Shown here: piece by piece, positions 6,699 through 14,485 of the stretch
Position numbering within the stretch: the first letter of the stretch is position 1
Layout: the number at the start of each line of letters is the position of its first letter
Origin: an uncultured Chitinophagaceae bacterium
GTDB taxonomy: Bacteria; Bacteroidota; Bacteroidia; Chitinophagales; Chitinophagaceae
DNA length: 29,487 nt
Direction: 5' to 3'
NCBI GenBank assembly: GCA_934502905.1
Contig: CAKSVK010000023.1
Span: forward strand, 1-29,487
Notes under the pieces: model-generated
Seen by the model: the letters and a program-made list of their open reading frames with translations, nothing else
Databases searched by the model: none
What the model was told of the DNA's origin: nothing
Position numbers and translations under genes: made by a program

Positions 6699-8207
6699 AT
6701 GAACAATACAATAATCCGGCCCCTCCGCATTTTAGCTTTTTCAATGATCTTCCTGTTATTAACCGGACCTGCGGTTTTTTCTCAAAAGCTGGTTTCGGAA
6801 ATAGAAGACCAGGATTGGAATATCATGGCCAGCAGAAGCTTTACCAGGCATGCTCATGTTAATAACTCTGTTTCATTCAAGGCTTCGCTGGAAGGCTTCC
6901 GTTCCTCTATCATCATGTTATCGGAGAACGAGGCAGCCGCTATCGTATCTATCGGAGGAAAAGAACATGGCGTAATGAAATTCGACGACAAAATGCGTAT
7001 CATATGGCAGACAACACTTCCGGGGGAACCTTATCTGTTATTCCGGTTCTATGATGATCTGCTGGCTTTTGTGGATATCGGAAAAAGATATGCCAGGGAA
7101 TACCAGCTATTTTTTATCAACCCTGCTACGGGAAATATCAGGAAGCAGGCAAAATATTATGACCTGGAAAAGTTCAATATCACCAGTCCTGAAACCAATT
7201 TCTATCCATTATATAATAAAACAAGCGGAGAGTATAAACTTTGCATACGACACTTCGATAAAAAAGAAAAAGAGCTGACCCTCAGCATGAATATGATAAC
7301 CTTTGATAAAGACTATAATATCATTGCCAACGACCTGGTGCCTGTGCTCAACTCAGGCTACTTTGTGGATTGTGGCTTGAACAGCAACGGGGACTTTGTG
7401 CTGTTATCCATGTCCGAGACCGGTATGCTTACCGCCCAGGCCTTTGGCGCTAAAACCTGGATTCCCAAAACTAAAATATCCCTGGACCTCCCGATCAAAG
7501 ATAAATCCAGGTATCGCGCGGGGCTTCGTTTCAGCAGCCATACCGCGGAAAACGTATTTGTATTCGCAGAATATACCAATAAGGATAAGGAAGCATTGAG
7601 CGCCGTGTTCAAGCTGAATTTTGCCAGGGGCACCTATGCTTCCCGGGAAATGGGACTGGATAAAAAGGCTGTTAAAGAGATATCCGGCAATTACCGGCCG
7701 GAGAAAGGAATGAAGAGACCTGATTTCGGAAGCTGGGACAATATGCGTTTTGCGGATATAATCGACCATGGTGACAGGATCGTTATCTTCAGGGAAGTAC
7801 TATCTGCTTACGGTTCGCAAACACGCACATATACTACCACAGGCGATGCTTTCTTAAGCATTATGGATAAAGACATGAAGCCGGTGGCAGATGCCGTTAT
7901 CCCCAAGAAATTCGTAACCACATCAGCGGAGGGTATTTCCTCTGCATTGCATGTTCATAACAATAACCTGCTGGTAATAAGCGGCAATGGCGACCGCGAC
8001 GGACTGCTGGCCAATATTGATATTCAAACAGGCAGGATCAACAAAATAGAAACGTTGGAAAAACAATCGATCCGGTCAAAATATCCGTGCGAGCCGAGAG
8101 CAACATTGTGGTTTAAAAACGGCTTTGCCGTTCCTTATATTGACCCCGACGTGAAAATATCCGGCGTGTACAGGCTGCAGACCAACCTGCAGCTATACAA
8201 CTACTGA
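6699..8207 (+). CDS. Secreted protein of unknown function, possible beta-propeller
   Basis: A 502-residue protein not recognised as a named family. Residues 1-29 are a signal peptide with hydrophobic core ILAFSMIFLLLTG and likely cleavage after VFSQ. The remainder is mainly predicted beta strands with repeated short motifs such as MKFDDKMRIIWQ, FDKDYNIIAND and IMDKDMKPVADA, spaced as in propeller-like sensor or adhesion proteins; this fold is inference. The few Cys residues are scattered and no catalytic motif is apparent. It has its own consensus promoter at 6651-6681 and is followed after 105 bases by the epimerase-like gene, which has a separate promoter-like site. Similarity to the neighbouring genes is not evident, so its role cannot be assigned. 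Confidence 0.85.
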   Translation: MNNTIIRPLRILAFSMIFLLLTGPAVFSQKLVSEIEDQDWNIMASRSFTRHAHVNNSVSFKASLEGFRSSIIMLSENEAAAIVSIGGKEHGVMKFDDKMRIIWQTTLPGEPYLLFRFYDDLLAFVDIGKRYAREYQLFFINPATGNIRKQAKYYDLEKFNITSPETNFYPLYNKTSGEYKLCIRHFDKKEKELTLSMNMITFDKDYNIIANDLVPVLNSGYFVDCGLNSNGDFVLLSMSETGMLTAQAFGAKTWIPKTKISLDLPIKDKSRYRAGLRFSSHTAENVFVFAEYTNKDKEALSAVFKLNFARGTYASREMGLDKKAVKEISGNYRPEKGMKRPDFGSWDNMRFADIIDHGDRIVIFREVLSAYGSQTRTYTTTGDAFLSIMDKDMKPVADAVIPKKFVTTSAEGISSALHVHNNNLLVISGNGDRDGLLANIDIQTGRINKIETLEKQSIRSKYPCEPRATLWFKNGFAVPYIDPDVKISGVYRLQTNLQLYNY

Positions 8208-8283
8208 TAGCCTGTTGATCCATCAGGTTAATAATGACCATTTTTGTGGTAACGATCATACTTCAATTAATTGTTATAAATTA

Positions 8284-8291
8284 TATCTTCG
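8284..8291 (+). promoter_or_regulatory. Near-consensus -7 element TATCTTCG for the epimerase-like gene
   Basis: TATCTTCG lies 22 bases before the ATG at 8313, the usual distance in this window. It differs from TAnnTTTG at one position. No -33 TTTG at the expected spacing was seen. Confidence 0.4.
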
Positions 8292-8312
8292 TCACCACAC
8301 AATTGTAAACCA

Positions 8313-9122
8313 ATGAAACCTGCTGTAACCATTGCTTTGGCGCCGGGCATCACATCCGGCCCGTGGGTGTACTGGCATCACCTGGAAGAAAACATGCAAA
8401 AAGCTGCTTCCCTGGGATTTGAAGCCGTAGAGCTTTTTACTGCCGATGCCTCCCTGGATATAGACCATGTACGCCAGCTTTGCAGCGATCACCACCTCTC
8501 CATAGCTGCTGTGGGCACAGGCGCCGGGAAAGTATTACATGGGTTAACACTGACAGATGCAGATGCTGCTATCAGGAAAAAAGCAGTCGAATTCATACAC
8601 CAAATGATCGTTATGGGAGCCGCCTTCGGCGCACCTGCTATCATAGGATCCATGCAGGGAAATGTTGCGCCGGGCAGCAACAGGCATACTTCCCTTGAAT
8701 GGCTGAAAGAAGCTTTAATTATTTTAGGAGAAGCAGCCCGATCGAATGGCGTACCACTGGTATACGAACCATTGAACCGTTATGAGACCAATCTCTTCAA
8801 TACGCTGGGAGATGCCGCTGATTTTTTAAGCGCACACGACATACAAAACGTGAAGCTGCTGGCGGACCTTTTTCATATGAACATAGAAGAGCTCTCGATA
8901 GCAGATGCGCTGCTGGACAACAGCGATTATATCGGTCACATACATTTTGCAGACAGCAACCGGCGGGCCATGGGCATGGGGCACACGCATATGAAGCCCA
9001 TAGCAGACGCGCTCAGGCGGATCGGCTACCAGGGTTATATTTCCGCGGAAATATTCCCCCTGCCGGATAGTGATGCGGCTGCCTTGCAAACGATCCGCGC
9101 TTTCAAACAATGGTTCATGTAG
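8313..9122 (+). CDS. Sugar isomerase/epimerase TIM barrel, ketose 3-epimerase-like active site
   Basis: A 269-residue cytoplasmic protein of the xylose-isomerase-like TIM-barrel family. Metal ligands can be assigned as E152 (YEPLNRYE), D185 (LLADLFHMN), H211 (HIHFADSNR) and E246 (SAEIFP). Substrate-contact residues E158, H188 and R217 are also present. From memory these are the same residues, with the same numbers, as in Pseudomonas cichorii D-tagatose 3-epimerase, so a Mn-dependent C3 epimerisation of a free ketose is the best guess. Many relatives act on other sugars and specificity cannot be read from sequence. The gene is followed after 38 bases by an L-rhamnose mutarotase-family gene on the same strand, which fits a small sugar-catabolic operon. 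Confidence 0.82.
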   Translation: MKPAVTIALAPGITSGPWVYWHHLEENMQKAASLGFEAVELFTADASLDIDHVRQLCSDHHLSIAAVGTGAGKVLHGLTLTDADAAIRKKAVEFIHQMIVMGAAFGAPAIIGSMQGNVAPGSNRHTSLEWLKEALIILGEAARSNGVPLVYEPLNRYETNLFNTLGDAADFLSAHDIQNVKLLADLFHMNIEELSIADALLDNSDYIGHIHFADSNRRAMGMGHTHMKPIADALRRIGYQGYISAEIFPLPDSDAAALQTIRAFKQWFM

Positions 9123-9160
9123 CAGCCTGCTGATCACACTTAAAATATTAAACCAGTTAT

Positions 9161-9505
9161 ATGCAAAAATTTTGTCTGGCACTTGACCTTGTAGATGATC
9201 CCGAAAGCATCCGCGAATATGAAAACTGGCATCAACCCGGTGTGGGATGGGCAGAAGTGCGCCAAAACGACCTGGATGCGGGCATCACCAATATTGAAAT
9301 TTACAGGACGGGGAACCGTATGTTCATGATCCTGGAGACCACCGACGATTTCAGTTTTGCGTCAAAAAAAGAGCTGGATGCCCACTGCCCGAAAGTACTG
9401 GAATGGGAAGCGCTGATGTGGAAATACCAGCAGGCGATCCCATGGGCAAAACCCGGCGAAAAATGGGTGCTCATGAAAAAGATATTCCAGTTTGAAGGAC
9501 GTTAA
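9161..9505 (+). CDS. L-rhamnose mutarotase family protein
   Basis: A 114-residue protein of the RhaM/FucM-type ferredoxin-like fold. Visible family features are FCLALDLVDDPESIREYENWH with the candidate catalytic His24 near the N-terminus, DAGITNIEIYRTGNRMFMILE in the middle, and MWKYQQAIPWAKPGEKW with a KKIF tail. These enzymes interconvert alpha and beta anomers of L-rhamnose or related deoxy sugars. The length fits the family. It lies just downstream of the ketose-epimerase-like gene and is likely cotranscribed. In many Bacteroidetes this family accompanies L-fucose or L-rhamnose pathways, but no other enzyme of either pathway is in the window, so the substrate is open. Confidence 0.85.
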   Translation: MQKFCLALDLVDDPESIREYENWHQPGVGWAEVRQNDLDAGITNIEIYRTGNRMFMILETTDDFSFASKKELDAHCPKVLEWEALMWKYQQAIPWAKPGEKWVLMKKIFQFEGR

Positions 9506-9677
9506 AAGATCGGAGAGTCGTTGATTGAGGGATGACTGGTTTACTTCTTACAATCAGCCGTGGTAAACCGGGAAATTGCTGATTGAAAGGCAACGGGAAT
9601 CAATTATTGTTATCCTGTTCCCGCTGCCGTATTGCTCTTCGTTCAGCATTGCGTTAATAACGGTAAGACAGATCATC
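9506..9677 (+). other. 3' region with interleaved inverted repeats
   Basis: Downstream of the mutarotase gene, CTGGTTTAC (9536-9544) can pair with GTAAACCGG (9563-9571, one T-G pair) and CAATCAGC (9551-9558) can pair with GCTGATTG (9578-9585). The two helices interleave in a pseudoknot order. A weaker stem CGGGAA/TTCCCG follows near 9595-9626. No T-rich tail typical of a plus-strand intrinsic terminator was seen. Confidence 0.4.
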
Positions 9678-9753
9678 AAAAAAGGCAAACACATCTGTTT
9701 TCTATATCACCGCCAATTTAAGATGGCTTTTTAGAAATACAGACATGTTTGCC
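9678..9753 (-). terminator. Large intrinsic terminator of the SusCD locus
   Basis: Read on the minus strand, GGCAAACATGTCTG (9740-9753) pairs with CAGATGTGTTTGCC (9684-9697) with 12 of 14 matches, an inner TTTCTA/TAGAAA stem (9699-9704 with 9732-9737) adds six pairs, and a T6 run follows at 9683-9678. It lies 26 bases past the stop of the cytochrome gene. Confidence 0.65.
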
Positions 9754-9778
9754 CTACGTGAATTATTCCGTTCTTATT

Positions 9779-12016
9779 TTATTTTTTCCGAAGCAATTCT
9801 TCTACCGTCCAGGGTTTATTCCGATCCTTATTTTCCTCTCTCAATTTTTTAACCTCATCGGGACGGACAACCAGCGACGCATTCTGTTTTCCGGCGTGGT
9901 CGCCAAATTCAAAACGGAGATAACTCAATACCGACGCGATCCATCCGTTGTTATTGGCGCTCATAGAAGGCATCTCACTGGCATAGGTTTTGCCGTCTAT
10001 AGGTCCTGTTAATCCATTCAGCAGGATCCGTATGGCATTGTCCTTCTCAGATAGCTTCAAAAACCTTGATCCCTGCAGTGGTGGCGCTGTCATACTTGCT
10101 GCAGGTCCGGCTATTCCTTTCCCTTCATTTCCATGACAATTGGCGCAAAGCGACCTGAAAACAACCGCTCCGTTCAACACTGCTCTCCTGTCGTTCTGGG
10201 CCAGTTCGCCTACCCTTGCAGAAAGATTCTTTACAATCTCATTTTTTTCCAACGCTTCTTTGGTTGCTTTCAGCATTTCATTGGCCGCATTGTCCCCCAC
10301 AATGGTTTTCACAACTACCCGGGCAGCATCTGCGCCGGACTGCGCCATAGAAAGCAGCACCTGCACGCGAACATCATAACTGGGATCGTTTTGCAATTTG
10401 GCCACTTCTTCTATCATAGCAACATCATTCATTTTCAGCCAGGCTTCACTGATCCAGACAGCCGTTCTTCTTACCTGCGGATCTGCGTCAGCAAGCGCCT
10501 GCAGAAGGATCTCCTTATCCAGTGCACGTAATCCTTCCAGCGTCCACAAAGCGTGTATACGGGCCAGGTGGTTGTCCCTGCTGCCTGCATCCGTAGCTTT
10601 ATTGGCTATTATATTTTTCAGTTCAGGCACCACGCCCTGATCGCCACTGATAACGATCAGCTTTTGTGCATTATCACGCCACCATCCGTTAGGGTGTCCC
10701 AGGTACTGCACTAACTTTGCAGCAGGCTCATTAAGCATTTTCGGCTGCGGACCACGTTTACCTTCCTTATGCACTACGCGGTATATACGTCCGCGATCGA
10801 TATTAGCGGCAAGTCCAAAGCTGTCAATTTTATTCCGGAGAAAAGTTCCGGGTCTTGTCCAGTTGCCCTGCTGGATGATCCCGCGGTACATGTCTACAAT
10901 ATACAGGTTACCATCAGGACCCGTCGCACTGTTTACCGGGCGGAAATTCATATCCTGCGAAGCCATGAACTCCGTACTGTCATAGGCATTTTTCAACGTT
11001 GTTTTTCCGTCTTTTGTTTCCACCTTAGCCCTGCGTATGATACGCCCTACCGGCTCACACACCAGGTAATCGCCAACAAGGTCCTTCGGTAAAGCATCAC
11101 CCCTGTAAATAGATTGCCCGCAGGAAGCGGTAAAATGATTAAGCGTATTGTCCGGACGAAGTCTTTTTACACCGCCTTCCACATCGGGCGTGGCCATAAC
11201 AGACCATACCTGCTGGAATGCGGGATCAAATTCATCCGGGAAACCCAGCTTCCCATATACCGGGTTGATCTGGAAGCCAAGCACCGGTGTTTCACCACCG
11301 GCACTTGAGTAAAATAACCTGCCATAATTATCGTGGGTTAACCCCCATTGTCCGCTGCCGCCACTATGAATGGTATCCACTTCCAGCATCCCGTTTACAT
11401 AACGAAACCGGACCGGCTCATACGTCATATACATCCAATTGTCCAGGTTCCAGTCCAGTCCACTGCGCTGGTGCTCCATATTGGCATCACTGGCGGTATA
11501 GGTATCGTTTTTATATACCACTCTTTTCACATCCGCTTTGCCATCTCCGTTTGTGTCCTTATAGCTGGTAACAGTGATCGTATTCGTTTCATTCACCAGC
11601 AGCTCCTCTCCTACGGACTGTATCATTCTCGGCAACAGCAGGCTATCAATAAAAATACTGCTCTTATCCATTTTGCCATCATTATCCGTATCCTCCAGCA
11701 GCTTTATCCGGCTGAGAGGCAACTGCTCATCGGAAGCATCTGCGTCTCTCATATATGTAAGCATTTCCGCCACATACATTCTGCCATTCGCATCCCAGGT
11801 AATAGCCACAGGTTCCTGGATCATGGGCTCACTGGCTACCAGCTCTATCCGGTACCCATCGGGAAGATACATCGTTTTCATGCTTTCTTCCGGCGACAGG
11901 TATGCTGCCGTGGGATGAGGATTGAAAACGGGTTTTGCATTTTCGCTACCAGACTCGCAGCCGGGCATTGCCACCCCGGCTACTGCCATGCATAGCATCA
12001 ACAACGCATGCTTCAT
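9779..12016 (-). CDS. Lipoprotein: sugar-dehydrogenase-like propeller (DUF7133), HEAT repeats, cytochrome c
   Basis: A 745-residue protein. The ATG at 12016, one base after the stop of the previous gene, gives a lipoprotein signal (MKHALLMLCMAVAGVAMPGC, Cys20); the frame extends to a TTG at 12034. Residues about 45-420 form a sorbosone/glucose-dehydrogenase-like propeller starting LPDGYRIELVASEP and contain two Ca-binding loops, DTDNDGKMD and DTNGDGKAD. Residues about 430-600 look like HEAT repeats. The C-terminal cytochrome c has CANCH (624-628) and a candidate axial Met in ASEMPSM. This architecture is known as the PVC-type haem-binding family. It probably oxidises a sugar or similar substrate in the periplasm and passes electrons to haem. 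It is the last gene of the SusCD operon, which ties it to the imported substrate. Confidence 0.85.
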   Translation of the reverse strand: MKHALLMLCMAVAGVAMPGCESGSENAKPVFNPHPTAAYLSPEESMKTMYLPDGYRIELVASEPMIQEPVAITWDANGRMYVAEMLTYMRDADASDEQLPLSRIKLLEDTDNDGKMDKSSIFIDSLLLPRMIQSVGEELLVNETNTITVTSYKDTNGDGKADVKRVVYKNDTYTASDANMEHQRSGLDWNLDNWMYMTYEPVRFRYVNGMLEVDTIHSGGSGQWGLTHDNYGRLFYSSAGGETPVLGFQINPVYGKLGFPDEFDPAFQQVWSVMATPDVEGGVKRLRPDNTLNHFTASCGQSIYRGDALPKDLVGDYLVCEPVGRIIRRAKVETKDGKTTLKNAYDSTEFMASQDMNFRPVNSATGPDGNLYIVDMYRGIIQQGNWTRPGTFLRNKIDSFGLAANIDRGRIYRVVHKEGKRGPQPKMLNEPAAKLVQYLGHPNGWWRDNAQKLIVISGDQGVVPELKNIIANKATDAGSRDNHLARIHALWTLEGLRALDKEILLQALADADPQVRRTAVWISEAWLKMNDVAMIEEVAKLQNDPSYDVRVQVLLSMAQSGADAARVVVKTIVGDNAANEMLKATKEALEKNEIVKNLSARVGELAQNDRRAVLNGAVVFRSLCANCHGNEGKGIAGPAASMTAPPLQGSRFLKLSEKDNAIRILLNGLTGPIDGKTYASEMPSMSANNNGWIASVLSYLRFEFGDHAGKQNASLVVRPDEVKKLREENKDRNKPWTVEELLRKK

Positions 12017-12017
12017 C

Positions 12018-12710
12018 TTAGAATTGAATTTCAATGATAGGTGAATAATTGAACCTGTTCAACGGGTTTTCTGTCTGAACCGCTATCCGTGCATAGATTG
12101 TTTTTCCCGCCGGCACATTCTCTATCACATCCTCGAAGGACATACTCTTTATTTCAGCGGTAGTATGCGCCGATAAATCATTCTCAGCAGAAGAAAGCTT
12201 TCCGGTGGTGGCCTCATGCAGGATAGGCGAGGTATAACATATCAGCATACTCTTCATTATTTTTTTGGTACTGCTGCCCTGTGATATTTTGTAAGTCGCC
12301 CTGATCCCGTTTCCATCCCGGCTGATCACCGGATCGGTTACACGAGCAAAAGGCTCTACTTTGAAAGATACCTGCTGATCCTGGCTCAGGTCTACCAAAA
12401 GCGTATCCACACTGGATTGCTCAAAGGGACCATCTACCGGTATCACCTTATAATTTCCGGGAAATAACCGGACGTTTTTAAAAGTACCATCAGATTTACA
12501 CCAGAAATCATTGGGCACAGGATTTTCATATTTCTGTTCCAACATCCGTATCCTGATACCCTCCGGCTGGCGGGTCTGGATATTCCCGCCTGTCTCTGCA
12601 TCCACTACAGTACCCTCAATGGTTTTTGCAGGCACTTCGTAGTCGTCCAGTTTACAACTGCTCACCGACAGCAAACCGGCAACAAAAAATAAAGCTATAT
12701 ATCTTTTCAT
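12018..12710 (-). CDS. DUF3823 domain lipoprotein
   Basis: A 230-residue lipoprotein; the ATG at 12710 gives MKRYIALFFVAGLLSVSSC with the lipobox Cys at residue 19. The frame is open to a TTG at 12737, but that extension would disrupt the signal. The N-terminal half (KTIEGTVVDAETGGNIQTRQPEG, then FWCKSDGTFKNVRLFPGNYKV) has the carboxypeptidase-like beta fold typical of DUF3823, and the C-terminal half resembles a second beta-sandwich. DUF3823 proteins are usually encoded directly after SusD and are thought to sit on the cell surface as accessory glycan-binding parts of SusCD loci; function is not proven. It follows SusD by 29 bases and precedes the cytochrome gene by one base, so all three are cotranscribed. 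Confidence 0.85.
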   Translation of the reverse strand: MKRYIALFFVAGLLSVSSCKLDDYEVPAKTIEGTVVDAETGGNIQTRQPEGIRIRMLEQKYENPVPNDFWCKSDGTFKNVRLFPGNYKVIPVDGPFEQSSVDTLLVDLSQDQQVSFKVEPFARVTDPVISRDGNGIRATYKISQGSSTKKIMKSMLICYTSPILHEATTGKLSSAENDLSAHTTAEIKSMSFEDVIENVPAGKTIYARIAVQTENPLNRFNYSPIIEIQF

Positions 12711-12739
12711 AACGTTTAATTTAATTGTGATACCCAATT

Positions 12740-14473
12740 TTAATATCCGGGATTTTGTACGATCAGCGGATTTGTTTCAATTTCTGTTGCCGGTATCCTG
12801 TTGTAGTAAAGATTTGCACTGAAATTCCGGGTGTATTTTCCTGCGGGCAGCACCTGCCTTCTGAAAGTGTATACATTTTTGTCCTTATTGTATACCGGCC
12901 AGATAGCATATGTCTCCTTATTATTCATCACCTTGTCATAAGTACGCCATCTTTTAAGATCCCAATACCTGTTTTCTTCAAAAGCCAGCTCTATTTTGCG
13001 CTCCTTCCTGTAATCATCCATGGTAATAACACCATCCAGCTCTTCAATGCCAGCGCGGTTGCGTATCATATTCACATATATTCTTGCTTCGGGCTCGTTA
13101 TCCAGCTCCAGTTGTGCTTCGGCATAATTAAGCAATACTTCTGTGTATCTCATATACATCCGGTCTACGTCCGAAGAGTTGTTGTCAATGGGCCGCGGAG
13201 GTGCAGGGTCCTGCCATTTGGAAAGATAAAACCCTGTGGAAGTAGCTTCAGGCTGGTTGATGCCGTCCACTCCGTTCCCGTCCTGTTCCTGTCCGTTTTC
13301 TATCACCCTGGCATAGATCTTTAAAGTGGTGCCCTTCCAGGGAGAACCCGGGAAAAGAACGGACGCAAACAAACGGGGATCTTTGTCTTTAAACAGGTCT
13401 GCCGGATCTGCATATTCAATGGGCGTACCTCCACTGTTCATTTTTAACGCTCCGTTCCGGTCATTGATGTACTCATAACTTTCCACCATTTCCAGCGTAG
13501 GGCAATAACGACCTCCGTATCCCACGCCACCTCTGTGGTTGAAGGGCGCCGCATCCCTGTCGAAATTGTGTCCTTTCAACGGCCACACATATGCGGTAAC
13601 AAAAACACGTTCCTTGTTAGAAGCTGATTTATCGAAGAACAGGTTATGATAATTCAGCGCTTTGTCACTGCTTTCATTATAAAGGCTGTATACTCCTCCA
13701 TCTATTACTTCCTTAGCCGCATCCCTGGCTGCTTCCCAAAAATGCACTGCTTCGGTTTGCGGAATTCCAACCGCACCATCCAGCTGCACACTACCGTATT
13801 TGGCTATGGATGCGGCATACAACATAGCGCTTGATTTATAGGCCAGCGCCGACCATTTGTTGAACCTGAATTCATTGAAAGAAGCGGCAGTTGACATCAT
13901 TGCGATGGCTTCCGTCATTTCTGTCTCAATAAATTTAAATACCTCCAGCTCTGTATTCCTTGGAGAATATAACTCAGATATATCCCCGCCTTTCGGAAGC
14001 GGAGCAACCTTGGTAACGATGGGAACACCCCCGTAACGCCAGGCCAGGTTATAATAAACAAACGCCCGCATAAACCTGATCTCTCCCACCGCTTCGTTTA
14101 TCTGCTCCTGTGTAGGGAAAAGACTGGAGCCGGGAACTTTCTCTATCAGGTTATTCAGGTTGCGGATCACCTTATAGCCATCTTCCCACCATTGCGTATT
14201 CGGCTCAAGCGAGGCGTTTTGATCCTGTGTGCAGTTGACCAGCTCATCTGTTTTATAGGACAGGTATCTGCCCATATCTGCGAATGAATTGCTGAATGGC
14301 AGCTGCGAATACAGATAGGCTACGTGAGAAGTATAAGCCACCGGATCCGAAAGCAGGATTTCTTCGGTTAAAATATCCACCGGATCCTTATCCAGCTCTT
14401 TTTTACAACCGCTCAGCATGGTAAAGCAGGTTGCTATCAATAATATTATTGCACCCTTATATATATTATTCAT
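12740..14473 (-). CDS. RagB/SusD family nutrient-binding outer-membrane lipoprotein
   Basis: A 577-residue lipoprotein (MNNIYKGAIILLIATCFTMLSGC, Cys23). SusD features include the N-terminal PVDILTEE segment, the TPR-rich core with IRFMRAFVYYNLAWRYGGVPI, and the conserved C-terminal MRYTEVLLNYAEAQ, VNMIRNRAGI, RKERKIELAFEENRYWDLKRW and final LIVQNPGY. It caps the SusC transporter on the cell surface and captures the substrate. Twelve bases separate its ATG from the stop of SusC. Length is typical for the family. The substrate cannot be predicted from the sequence. Confidence 0.95.
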   Translation of the reverse strand: MNNIYKGAIILLIATCFTMLSGCKKELDKDPVDILTEEILLSDPVAYTSHVAYLYSQLPFSNSFADMGRYLSYKTDELVNCTQDQNASLEPNTQWWEDGYKVIRNLNNLIEKVPGSSLFPTQEQINEAVGEIRFMRAFVYYNLAWRYGGVPIVTKVAPLPKGGDISELYSPRNTELEVFKFIETEMTEAIAMMSTAASFNEFRFNKWSALAYKSSAMLYAASIAKYGSVQLDGAVGIPQTEAVHFWEAARDAAKEVIDGGVYSLYNESSDKALNYHNLFFDKSASNKERVFVTAYVWPLKGHNFDRDAAPFNHRGGVGYGGRYCPTLEMVESYEYINDRNGALKMNSGGTPIEYADPADLFKDKDPRLFASVLFPGSPWKGTTLKIYARVIENGQEQDGNGVDGINQPEATSTGFYLSKWQDPAPPRPIDNNSSDVDRMYMRYTEVLLNYAEAQLELDNEPEARIYVNMIRNRAGIEELDGVITMDDYRKERKIELAFEENRYWDLKRWRTYDKVMNNKETYAIWPVYNKDKNVYTFRRQVLPAGKYTRNFSANLYYNRIPATEIETNPLIVQNPGY

Positions 14474-14485
14474 GATTCTTTCTGA

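Noticed and set aside
11348..11995. Plus-strand frame of 215 codons opposite the cytochrome gene
   Set aside because: It lies entirely antisense to conserved propeller sequence and has no recognisable features.
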